Assembly: GCA_030374765.1 (NCBI GenBank)
Contig: JARGXX010000129.1
Span: forward strand, 434,001 to 498,000
Length of the DNA stretch: 64,000 bases
Reading direction: 5' to 3'
Source of the DNA: Agarophyton chilense
Taxonomy: Eukaryota > Rhodophyta > Florideophyceae > Gracilariales > Gracilariaceae
Under the pieces are notes generated by a model. The model searched no databases. It was not told the DNA's origin and saw nothing but the letters and a program-made list of their open reading frames with translations. Made by a program: the position numbers and the translations under genes. Shown here in pieces: positions 10,767-20,497 of this stretch. Position 1 is the stretch's first letter. Each line of letters opens with the position of its first letter.

Positions 10767-11190
10767 TCGGGTATCCGACTTCTCCTTTATGGTTAATGCA
10801 TCCTCGGCCGCGAGGGTGACGAGCGCTTTCGCTCGCTCTTAGAGCTGAGGCCATAGCTTCTCCGCTGCAACCTCAATTGGTAAATCTCTTTGAGGTTCCG
10901 TTGCCATATGCGGCGGACCATGTACCTTTAGGGTTTTGTCCCGAGGGTGCCGGAGCAGTTCCTCGGGGTTTTACAGAATCGGTTGAGCCGATGGGGCTCC
11001 TTTAAGACCTTTATGGCTTGGCGGGGCGCTCGCACCACGCGTATTCCTTTTAGGTCGTTCCATTTGTGACCAATAGTGGTATCCTGTATTGCTTTGCGGG
11101 ATTTCCTGATACCAAATAGGTGTACGAGCGTCCAATCCTTCTCGGAATCTCGTGTGAATTGTGAAGGTACGACGAAACCTAAAAATACTT

Positions 11191-11207
11191 TGTAGGTCGG
11201 GAGACCA
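11191..11207 (-). promoter_or_regulatory. Primer binding site of element A
   Basis: Three bases inside the 5' LTR, the minus strand reads TGGTCTCCCGACCTACA. It starts with TGG, complementary to a tRNA 3' CCA end. The first 12 bases are identical to those in element B. I cannot name the tRNA from sequence alone. Confidence 0.75.
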
Positions 11208-11210
11208 AAA

Positions 11211-12077
11211 TGTCATACAATCACCTTTGGGGTATGCTACTGTCTTGTCTCGGGAGCGTGGTGACGCTCAACCGTAGGGAGCGAGTTTACGCTCAACCTT
11301 AAAAGGTAGACGTAGTAAACCTCGATGGTAACAGGGCACCATGAAAACTTGCCGGGGCAAACGGCGGGGCGACTAGCCTATACCGTGTAGGTAAACGATG
11401 GTAGGCGTCGATGCGCGGGAAAGCCTGTGTGGTAGTTGAGAAACAATGAACCAAAAGGTATAGTCGTGACCCAAGTCATGCCTGCCTTTATCAGATAAGG
11501 ATGGGGGAGGTGCAGTTCCCTATATGCAGTGGACGGCATTCTCCAGAACACTCGGGAGGTGCCGGCAAGGCACGGTCTCTGACCTAGCGTCAGGGACCTG
11601 GCCAGCACTGGCTACAGTGCCAGGTGACCACTTCACTACTGTACTAAAATACGCATAAGTACAATTACTATCACTAACAATTACTCCACCAAAGGTACAT
11701 GTCAACACTACACGTGGCTGACAACACCTAGATGGTAGCTCGCCCGGAGCTACGTGGCCGATGATTCCTCGCATCCACCACCTACAAGGTCAGTGTAGTA
11801 TATTGACAAACTCAAAGGTCAGCCCTGCAGCCACTATACGACAGCTACAGTGCCAGGTGGCCACTCCACTACTGTACTAAAACAAATATAATTACAATTA
11901 CAATTACTAACAATTACTCCACCAGAAGGTACATGTCAACACTGGACGTGTCTGACAACAACTAGAGGGTAGCTCGCCCGGAGCTGCATGGCCGATGATC
12001 CCTCGCATCCATCACCTACAAGGTCAGTGTAGTATATTGACAGCCTCAAAGGTCAGCCCTTCTGCCAATACACGACA
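11211..12077 (-). repeat. 5' LTR of element A with a partial internal tandem duplication
   Basis: 11211-11843 matches the left LTR. 11844-12077 is a second, diverged copy of the last ~233 bp of the LTR (from GCTACAGTGCCAGG to the ACGACA end). The target duplication lies only after 12077, so both parts belong to one LTR. The inverted LTR at 12612 has the same duplicated organisation, so the duplication is a subfamily trait and not a local accident. Confidence 0.85.
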
Positions 12078-12126
12078 TTCCTTTATTGTTCTGTTGATGC
12101 AGACCATGAACAGAACAATAAAGGAA
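12078..12126. repeat. Perfect 18-bp inverted repeat at the element A insertion point
   Basis: Arms 12078-12095 (TTCCTTTATTGTTCTGTT) and 12109-12126, separated by 13 bp, are exact reverse complements. The left arm starts with the TTCCT target duplication of element A. Confidence 0.85.
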
Positions 12127-12611
12127 ACAATAAACAAAATTTTCCGTCGATGTCGCAAAAAGCTTCGATTACCGTTTAGCTGTCTAGACGAAGACGTCAA
12201 ACCTGAACTATTCGCCTTGTTCTGTTGCCAATGGCTTTCGAAGATCGCGAATCACCGCATGAAAGGCCGTTTGCAATTGATCTTGAAAACGGTAGAGCCG
12301 CCATTCAACGAATACCCTCCGCTTGGCAACGCTCGCTCGCTCCACAGCTCTACTGTACAGCACGCGAGAACGTATAATTTGCCAATGGTAGCAATCCGTC
12401 TTACAACGGTGCCGACGGTACTTCAGTAACATCACAATACTGGATGCGCGGGTGGATCGGATCTGCATGTCGAGTAACAAGTCGTGAAAGAAATCTTCAT
12501 GGAACGAAAGGGGCCACTTAAACCTTAACAAGGAAAAGGAAGTATAGTCGGTTTAAAGATTCCTCCCCAAATTCTGTTTGATGAACCTAACAAGTTCGTC
12601 GCCATGCTCAA
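12127..12611. other. Spacer between two inverted LTRs
   Basis: A 485-bp segment with a minus-strand frame of about 107 codons (12208-12531) rich in Arg and His, and an overlapping plus frame. Neither has a motif I recognise. It may be a transposon remnant. Confidence 0.4.
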
Positions 12612-13440
12612 TGTCGTATAGTGGCAGAAGGGCTGACCTTTGAGGTCGTCGATAGACTACACTGGCCTTGTAGGTGAAGGATGCGAGGGATCATCGGCCA
12701 TGCAGCTCCGGGCGAGCTACCATCTAGGTGTTGTCAGACACGTCCAGTGTTGACATGTACCTTCTGGTGGAGTAATTGTTAGTAATTGTAATTGTAATTA
12801 TATTTGTTTTAGTACAGTAGTGGAGTGGCCACCTGGCACTGTAGCTGTCGTATAGTGGCTGCAGGGCTGACCTTGGAGTTTGTCAATATACTACACTGAC
12901 CTTGTAGGTGGTGGATGCAAGGAATCATCGGCCACGTAGCTCCGGGCGAGCTACCATCTAGGTGTTGTCAGCCACGTGTAGTGTTGACATGTACCTTTGG
13001 TGGAGTAATTGTTAGTAATTGTAATTGTAATTATATTTATTTTATTACAGTAGTGAAGTGGCCACCTGGCACTGTAGCCAGTGCTGGCCAGGTCCCTGAC
13101 ACTAGGTCAGAGACCGTGCCTTGCCGGCACCTCCCGGGTGATCTGGAGAATGTCGTCCACTGCATATAGGGAACTGCACCTCCCCCATCTTAATCTGATA
13201 AAGACAGGCACCACTTGCGTCACGACCATACCTTTAGTTCATTGTTTCTCAACTACCACACAGGCCTTCCCGTGCGTCGACGCCTACCATCATTCACCTA
13301 CACGGTATAGGCTAGTTGACCCGCAGTTTGCCCCTGCAAGTTTTCAGGGTGCCCTGTTACCATCGAGGTTTATTACGTCTACCTTCTAACGTTGAGCGTC
13401 ACGACGCTCCCTACGGTTGAGCGTGATGACGCTCAATCGC
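12612..13440 (+). repeat. Inverted LTR of the element A subfamily (solo or truncated)
   Basis: Reads in the opposite direction to element A. A duplicated 3'-type segment (12612-12845, starting TGTCGTATAGTGGC) is followed by the full LTR body (from 12846, again TGTCGTATAGTGGC). The far end diverges from the family after about 13440: instead of the expected GAGACAAGACAGTAGC there is a GC-rich hairpin (CAGGGAGACAACAGCAGC / GCTGCTGTCTCCCTG) at 13440-13480. No PBS or gag follows, so I see no body of a second element. The bases before 12612 (CTCAA) are not repeated at the far end. Confidence 0.75.
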
Positions 13441-13487
13441 AGGGAGACAACAGCAGCTGACGCCGCTGCTGTCTCCCTGGGGGGTGC

Positions 13488-13727
13488 CCAGCTCGGCTTC
13501 CAAATGAAAAGTATGCGCTCCGCGACGGCGCCGCCTCTGGCAGAGTACGCATAGGCATCGTCTTAACCGAGGGTCTGGTTGACCTCATGCACGACAACAG
13601 GCCCACCGCTGTGGACTTGTCACCTCACAAAATCGTGCAAATCGTGCGAGCCACCTTCGAGCCATTACAGAGCGACAGCTTCGCCACCATTGAGATCAAC
13701 ATGACTGGCCTTCCCGTCTACGCTTAA
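13488..13727 (+). pseudogene. Coding-like fragment, C-terminal end of an unrecognised protein
   Basis: A frame of about 79 codons ending at TAA 13725-13727, with a well-mixed, globular-looking composition (GRVRIGIVLTEGLVDLMHD, then IVQIVRATFEPL). It has no start codon and runs directly out of the LTR-like sequence, so it is a fragment. A second short coding-like stretch follows to about 13895, with a hydrophobic segment (WLLVINVLGIVLF) and a basic tail. I recognise no family. Confidence 0.35.
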
Positions 13728-13895
13728 TTGCACTGTTCCGTACGCCTTCCAAGTGTCTTCAGAGAGCAATGGCTGCTGGTGATCAACGTGCTTGGCATCG
13801 TGCTGTTTTGCCGCAAAAAACGTCATACTCACACCCACAAAAACGCTCGCGCGCTACGGCTTCGTACCAACATCGTCAGCAACATTGAACCTTAG

Positions 13896-14696
13896 TTGTT
13901 AAGCACTCCAAACGCACTCTATATCTCCATGCCAACGGACATCATTCGCATGCGCCTCTCCGACAAACGCTACGAGCACTCTCTTTCTTGGGACCATCGC
14001 AGATGCAACATCAACATGCTGCCAACATCGCTAAGCGAAATCTACTCAATAGCTTTCTCCAGAGATTTCTTAGATTCCTTCTTCCGCGTTCCCAAAACAC
14101 TAGACTTCATGACGCCGCTTTCACTGCCTTCGCCTCCGGAGCTAGTGCTCGATTGGCTCTCAACCGCACGCTTCTCATCCATACGAAACGACGGCAAAAA
14201 GCCTGGAAGATCGCCTATAATCACCATGTCGCATCGGTGCGGACACGCGATTTGGACAGGACTGGGGGTTGGGGGCGAATGCAACATCGTGCATGAAAAT
14301 GGAGCGCATGGAGTTCGGGGATGTGTGCAAGCGCATGAAGATGGTAAACATGCTGGTAGGACCAGTTTCGTGAGGATTGATCAGTGGGCACGATGCGGCT
14401 GTGCTTAAGAAGAAGGCTGAGGCTGAGGGTGAGACGGGGGGAGCGTTAGAGAACGAGGACGAGGGCGAGAACGAAAGCGAGGACGAAATACTGTGCTTCT
14501 TGTCGGATGAATATGACATGGACATGCTGGAGGACTGCAAGCGGTGATGGGCTGCGGGCGTATTGGTCGTCGTTGCCAACGGTCGGAGCCAAGTGTGCTT
14601 CGTGGGTTTGTCGCTCGTTCGCGAGCACTGCGCGCTGAACACTGAGCATCACGCACACGCGCGCGGCGTGATGGGAGCCACCGTGATCCGCTGCGC
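13896..14696. other. No recognised gene
   Basis: Overlapping frames on both strands (for example 13896-14408 +) with no recognisable motif. I cannot choose a true coding frame. Confidence 0.35.
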
Positions 14697-15120
14697 TTCG
14701 CATCACTACGCTTTGCTTCGTTTCGCTTCGCTTCGTTGCGCTTCGCGCGCCGTTTTGCTTCGAGCTGTTGCACTTTCCTTTCACCGTCGGCGACTGAAAG
14801 ACGCCACCGTTGCCGAGAGACGCTGCCGTTGCTGCGCGCGCGCTCTGCCACCATCGCTGCGATTCGCACCGTTGCGCTTTGGCCGGTTTTGCTTCGTTTC
14901 GATTCGCTCTGCGCCCCGTTTCGCTTCAAGATGTTGCACTTTGCGAGCACTATTGGCGACTGAGAGACTGCGCGCGCGCTCTGCCAGCGTCGCTGTGCTT
15001 TACACCGTTGCCCTTCGCGTGGTTGTGCTTCACTTTTCTTTGCTCCGCGCGCCGTTTCGCTGAACGCTGTTTCACTTCGAGGGCACCGTCGGCGACTGAG
15101 AGACTGCACACGCGCTCCCA
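14697..15120. repeat. CTTCG-rich, degenerate GC-rich repeats
   Basis: 14697-14760 is a run of CTTCG/TTTCG pentamers. After it a longer motif (CGTTT-GCTTC ... TGTTGCACTTT ... GGCGACTGAGAGACTG) recurs three times, with the CGACTGA core near 14791, 14958 and 15093 (spacings about 167 and 135 bp). Low sequence complexity creates the many false open frames on both strands here. Confidence 0.6.
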
Positions 15121-15125
15121 ACGTC

Positions 15126-15760
15126 GTGCCTTGCGCTTCCGGTCGCCTCCGCAGCGTTCATCATTCTGCACGCTTGCTCCATGTCGCTGCGTTTTTCGCG
15201 GGCATGGCCGCCGCATCAATTGCCGCGCTGTATGCGTACGTCGCGTTTATTGACGTCTACCAGGGCTCGCTAGGGCAATACTTGCATTCGTTGAACCCTG
15301 AGCGAGCGCATTGCATCGCTTCTCTGCTTGCAAAAACGCACCTGGCTGCCCCGCGTCTGCTCTTCGTCCCACACCCGCACGACTCCTCCCCGCGCCTGCT
15401 CTCGCACGTCCGGGTTTTGCCGTTCCACAACCCTGTCTGTCTACCGGCCGGCTTTTAAATGCACGCAGACGCCATGGTCGGCTTGTTTCACGTCGGCTTC
15501 GGCTTCATTGAGATCGGCTCCGTCACTCCTGTTGCGCAAGAAGGCAATGAGCGCTCTAGGGTTTTCCGCCTCACTGAGGACCGCGCTGTTATTATTCGAT
15601 ACGTTCCTAATAACGGTTTTATGGAATTTGTGTCTCAGCCCTGGGAGAGGTTTGACTCGGGCGGTCGCTTTCAGCTCCTCGTGGGGCCTCTCGGTGTTAC
15701 CATTGGCAAAAACCGTCAAACTGCGCATTTGTGTCGGGCTTTCTGCGTCTGTGTTTTAGG
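15126..15760 (+). pseudogene. DHODH: Dihydroorotate dehydrogenase (quinone), N-terminal pseudogene
   Basis: The N-terminal third of class 2 DHODH, the mitochondrial inner-membrane enzyme that oxidises dihydroorotate to orotate in pyrimidine synthesis. Seen: an Ala-rich hydrophobic anchor (FFAGMAAASIAALYAYVAF), the family helix ending LNPERAHCIASLLAK, the strand RVLPFHNPVCLPAGF, then GLFHVGFGFIEIGSVTP, RVFRLTEDRAVIIRY and PLGVTIGKN. The FMN-binding GSVTP and GxxIGKN motifs are clear. A TAA (15456-15458) interrupts the conserved segment after AAGF in the same frame. The match stops after the GKN motif at about 15720, so roughly two thirds of the enzyme, with its catalytic Ser loop, is missing. 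A functional copy must be elsewhere. Confidence 0.85.
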
Positions 15761-17191
15761 AAAGCTAGTATGGGGTGCTAGATTTCTAGTTTCGATGTCC
15801 TAGATTGTCTATGGTTAGCATTCAAAAACACGCAGAATTTTGATGCCAGAATATCAAGCCCAAAAATACTAGCCCAAGTGAATTTTGGGGAGTAGGTAGA
15901 AAACTAGCAAACGGCCATACTAACACCGGCACACTAGGAAGAATGGAAGAGAACTTGAGAGATATCTTTCGATGCTCATTCATCCTAGACCATGAATTAT
16001 ATCGAAAATGAAAGTAATACTGAATGCTATCTAGCGCATGATCATTCACTTGGCGCAGGTATTGTAGCTAGTATGAACCGTTCAAATGCTTTTCACATTT
16101 ACCTCAATTCCCTCTAATGACTTTAATTGCCAGCACATAATACAGCGATCCTGAAACGGAAACCTGAAACGGGTCCTCATTGCACGTGGAATGAGCTCTT
16201 CCCATTTCAAATGTGGTGACTTGCATCACATCGCGTCACGCTTCGCGCGAAGCGAACAACCCTTCACTATCCCAGAATCTTCCAAAGGGTACCGCCAGTT
16301 TACCCTTCATCTTCGTCAATCCCAACTTCCTACATACCTAGATAGCAATCAAAAAAACACAAAATTTAGAACCCAATCTCTCGCTTCATGCAAGCACATT
16401 CCATATAAACAAACTTATCTCTGCCAAACATGTTCTCCATGTCCTGGCCTCACTTTCTGCATTCGCATCAGTATACAGGCAACAGTCAGATCTCCGTCAC
16501 GAAACAAACTCAAACCACATCAGCAGGACACTCACCTCTATAGCGACCACTTATCTCACCTCTCTTCCAATCTTGCGCAATCTTGTGCAACCCACTCACT
16601 CGCTCATTTTCCACCCCACGCCGCATCACCCATCACTCCCCTCGCGCTTCGCCCGCTCACGCAAGACCACAAAGTTTCAAGGCCCCGGATCAACATAGAC
16701 CACGTACGTCCCGACGGCAAGCTGGTCAACCCGTCCCCGTCCACACCGCACCCCATCACGTAACCCTCCACTCGCGCTCCATCTGCTCGCACATAAACAT
16801 AAGCCATGTCAACAGTTGTGGGACGCACGCGGAAACGTACAAAACACCGCTTCTCGCGCACCTCAAAAAGGCGGAAGGTCTACCAGTTCCTTGCGGACAT
16901 CCTATTAAGAGATCCAAAGATCCCACTACAGCTCACCCGCTTAGTAGGAAGACACCAAAACAATACTCACAATCAACACAAGTACACGCCGCAGCTCAAA
17001 TAATATGCAACTTTGAATATTTTCATTCCAACCCACTTTCCAAGTCACATACGCGCCGTGTCTGTCGTGCCGCACGACTTGTGGGCGTCTTTGGCGCGTC
17101 TCTGGCGCAGCACTTGACGTTGGGTAGTACGCGTGATAAGTTTAAACTCTCTATACCGTCCTCGTCCTGCATCTTCCCCACCTCCAGCCTG
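15761..17191. other. No recognised gene; region upstream of the Plavaka-like transposase
   Basis: Plus frames at 16191-16763 and 16806-17003 have Ser/Pro/His-rich low-complexity products without motifs. This may be the 5' part of the DNA transposon, but I found no clear terminal inverted repeat. Confidence 0.4.
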
Positions 17192-17198
17192 TATATAA
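17192..17198 (+). promoter_or_regulatory. TATA box candidate of the transposase gene
   Basis: TATATAA lies 82 bp before the first ATG of the transposase (17280) and is followed by a pyrimidine-rich leader, a good core-promoter arrangement. Inferred from position only. Confidence 0.5.
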
Positions 17199-17279
17199 TC
17201 CCCCCCTCTCATCCCGTCCTACGTCTTTTTCACATCTCCGATTTACATTCCTAGATCGCGTGCAGGCACCCTTCACACC

Positions 17280-20200
17280 ATGCAGCCTTGTAGCTTTCCA
17301 AGGTGCACCTTCCAGACAAAAGACCACACCTTTCTTGTCCAGCACCAGCGCCAGTGTCGCTACCGCACCAGCGGCAACCTCTTCCTCGCCACCATCCCGA
17401 AGAATGGTACTCAATTCCAACCGCGAACGAAGCGCCCATGCGTTCAGACCGGAGACAACCGCTCCGTCCGAATCTCAAACCGCCTTTCCGAAAACGTTCC
17501 GCTGGTAAAAGAGGACGACTACCATTCCAGCCAGCTCGTTCTGGCCATACGCTCCGCAGACGCCGCCCACATTCTCTACGCTTCTCTTTCCTCCCCTTCA
17601 CACAGCCCTAGCCCACCCGTGGCGCTCCATCTCATCGTCTCCTACATCTAATACATCGCCACCAAGCTCGGCAAACGCAAAGCCGACGAACTCTTCGCCC
17701 TCCTCAAGGACCCCGACTACTCCCAAGCACTCATCTAACATTAAACCCCCTTATCTCACTGCCTTCAACTTCATTCCTAACTATTCGAGGACATTGTCGG
17801 CTCCATCAGCTTCAAATCCATAACGGTTCGTCACAATCCCTCAAACAACAATGCAACTCTCTACCTCAAAAACCCCGTCGATGTCCTTCTCCAGCAAGTC
17901 CGCTACGCCATTCGCGCTAACCCCTTGTTCGACCCCGTAAGACAGTGTTTCTCAGATGGTTCTACTGCTCAAGCTCATCCCATGGACTCAAAACTCGGCA
18001 CATGTGTCTACCCGGACCTCAAACACCACATCCTTTACTCTCAAGACCCAGATGCTATTTGGCACAACGCAGACATCACTGGCATGGAATCTTTCATCGG
18101 CTTCATCTAGCCCTACTCAGATAAGTCGTCCACCTCCCTTAAAAGCACTTCTATCACCTCCTACCCCCTTCACATCACCCTCCTCGAATTTTCAGACTCC
18201 TTCCGCCGCCATTACTTCTCCGGCAACTACACCCTCCTCGGCTACTTCCCCACCTCGTCCGACGCTCCTTCCTCCCCATCCGAAGAGGACTGCATCGATG
18301 GCCACCCTCTGTCTCCAGACATTAGCCGCACCAGCCGAATGGAACTCATCCAAGAATCTCTACATACCATCCTCGAATCCCTCTCTGCAGTCGCCCTCAA
18401 GGGCTTCCCTTTCCGTGATGAAAACCAGGTCATCCGACAGTGCCACCCAGTCATCGCAAACTACGCTGCAGACATCCCCGAAGCAAAAGACACCCTCGCC
18501 ATCTTACACGGCACAAAACCATCCAAGCCCTGACACAGATGCCAAACACCTATCTCCGACCTCAACCACAACCTCACTTCCCTATCCCCTCGAACCGTTT
18601 CCCACACCCCTCATACCAGATCCGCACACGACACTCTTCTCAAGGATGCCAACGACGTCGAAAAACTTCGCCGACCGCTCGTAGCAAGAACTCTCAGAGA
18701 CAAAGCAACATCTCTCATCCGCACAAACTCCCTCTCCGCTTACCACTCCTTCTTCGAAACATACCCCCTTCTTAACATATATCCACTTCTCACCCCTTGC
18801 TCTATCTTCTCCTTCGAACCCCTTCACAACTTCCATCTCGGTATCTCCAAACTCGTCAAACTGGCAACCATCGACCGCTTGAAGTCCGACAGCCTCTTCA
18901 CCACTGTCGCGTCCTCCAACGCCTCTTCGAAATCATTAAAATCCATCCGAAGCTTCCTTCTCACCCAGGCAAACAACATCCTCTCCGATATCGAAGCCAA
19001 CTTCTCCGCACCTCGACTGCATATCTACTTCTACACACCAGAATAGAGCAAATCTCTAAACAGGTTCTTTACAACTGATGGTATCGAAGGCATGCTCGAA
19101 GCAAAAGACTACCGCGCTGTCGACATGGTCTTCCCCTTCATAGGTGCCTTCTTCGACCGTTGCTGCAGTGAAGTTGACACCGCTTCCATCATACCCATCT
19201 TCATGGCATACCCAGACCTCTTCACCACCGCACTACACCACAACACCACCTCAGAATAGAGAGACCAACTACTTTGCGCCCTCCGAGAACTCACCAATCA
19301 CTTCAAGTCTCTCTGCGTCTCCGTTCTCGCCCCTTTCCAAGCTTCTCACCTCGGAACACTCAAGTTCCATTTTCTCGATCACATCATTGCTGACATCGAA
19401 CTATACGGATTTCTTCAATTTACTGACGCCGGCATCTACGAACATGCACACCTCCTCTTCAAAACCCACTATCGCCGCACATCCAAAAGATCTTCAACCG
19501 CTCACAGAGAAACAGTCGACGCAATCCAACTCACAGAAGGCTTCCGAAATTTAACCGTCACTCCCCACCACCTTTTCTCCTCCTAAAACTCCTCTTTCCG
19601 TCGTGCTCGAAGGCTTTCCATGGTCCGCGAAGGTACTACCGTCCTCTTCCGCGACATCATCAACGGAAATAAGTGCCTCCGTGCAACCCAAATCTGCTCC
19701 AATGTCTCTCTCTCAAACATCTTCACCTCTTCCACCCTCTCTTTCATCACCTAAATCTCACGCGACGCCATTTCACCCTTTCACGACCTGTGCCTCGAAG
19801 CTCTCGGACTCTCGTTCTCTTCCCTGTTTCTCTCCTCTCTTACTTTCTCCCTCGTCAACTCCGCCTTCATTCACAGTGGGTTCACCCCCGCCTTGCAAGA
19901 TGTTGACCAAACATTCAACTGCATCCGCTTCAGAGAACCACCAGTCCCCGTCATACAGCGCATATTTGCCACATCCGCCTTCGGTCCTTCCAAATTTCCA
20001 AAGTTCTCCCACATTCTTGTCTCCTTTACTCCACCACCTAACTGCAACTTCACCACTCTTTGGGTCTGCAAGCTCCTCGCCCTTCTTTGCTTTCCCAAAA
20101 AAGAGGAAGATCCTGACGAACGCGAATGCTCTTTCGCCCGCTTCATCGAACTCATTACTCCCCTCGATCACGTGGATGAAACCCTGGAGTGCATCACCCT

Positions 20201-20414
20201 CCGTTGGGCAACAGAAGAGCAACAAGACCACACCATCCTCTCAGCAGGAAACAGATTTCAACGCTCCGGCTCCTCTGTCGCACCCTGGTTCGGTCTCGTT
20301 CCCTTCTCCGTCATCCTCAGTTCCGTCCATGTAGTTCGCCAGGACTACCCAGAACGCCCTTTCTTCCCGCCCCTCCCATGGCATCAAAATCGCTTCTTTA
20401 TCAAAAGATTGTAA
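17280..20414 (+). pseudogene. Plavaka/CACTA (EnSpm)-type transposase, frame-preserved pseudogene
   Basis: DDE transposase of a cut-and-paste transposon. One frame runs from ATG 17280 to TAA 20412-20414 (1045 codons). Motifs in order: a Cys/His finger at the N-terminus (CSFPRC ... HQRQC); VRYAIRANPLFDP; DLKHHILYSQDP; YSDKSST with YPLHITLLEF and YTLLGYFP (first catalytic Asp region); ESLHTILESL; CHPVIANYAADIPE followed by HRCQTP; then FSFEPLHNFHLGISKL; and a C-terminal WHQNRFFIKRL. The spacing matches fungal Plavaka transposases. Ten in-frame stops interrupt it: 17649, 17736, 17742, 17778, 18108, 18531, 19044, 19257, 19584 and 19752 (first bases). No frameshift is needed anywhere. The TGA at 18531 replaces the first Cys of a conserved CxxC. 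This copy is inactive. A KDZ-type assignment is less likely. Confidence 0.8.
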
Positions 20415-20497
20415 CGCGACCCCCTAGCGAGAGCTTGCTTCTTTAAAAAAGAATCAACCTGAAGAAAATGAAACCCATCTTCTGAAACTAAAGTTAT

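Larger units (their letters stand above)
2770..12077 (-). mobile_element. Ty3/gypsy chromovirus-like LTR retrotransposon A (decayed)
   Basis: Complete in outline, on the minus strand: right LTR (5') 11211-12077, PBS, gag, pol (protease, RT, RNase H, integrase, C-terminal chromodomain), an antisense open frame, PPT, left LTR (3') 2770-3376. The outer ends are TGTCGTA and ACGACA. TTCCT directly flanks the element on both sides (2765-2769 and 12078-12082), which fixes its limits and shows that the right LTR ends at 12077, not at the first ACGACA (11843). Pol has several nonsense codons and at least one frameshift, so the copy is not autonomous. It is homologous to element B (36195-47591) throughout gag-pol but clearly diverged. 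The order RT-RNase H-integrase plus a chromodomain places it in Ty3/gypsy (Metaviridae), chromovirus-like. Confidence 0.92.

Noticed and set aside
12208-12531. Gene in the spacer between inverted LTRs
   Set aside because: No motif, no good start, and equally open on the other strand.
12612-13440. Second full gypsy element starting at the inverted LTR
   Set aside because: No PBS, gag or pol follows on the plus strand after the LTR.
14405-15253. Long open frames on both strands, Arg/Ala-rich
   Set aside because: Produced by GC-rich CTTCG-type repeats; composition is not protein-like.
17280-20414. Use of an alternative genetic code (TAA/TAG as Gln)
   Set aside because: SHPRH, the transporter and eIF2-gamma read normally, and compared stops elsewhere correspond to Glu, Gly, Trp, Cys and Lys, not to one residue.
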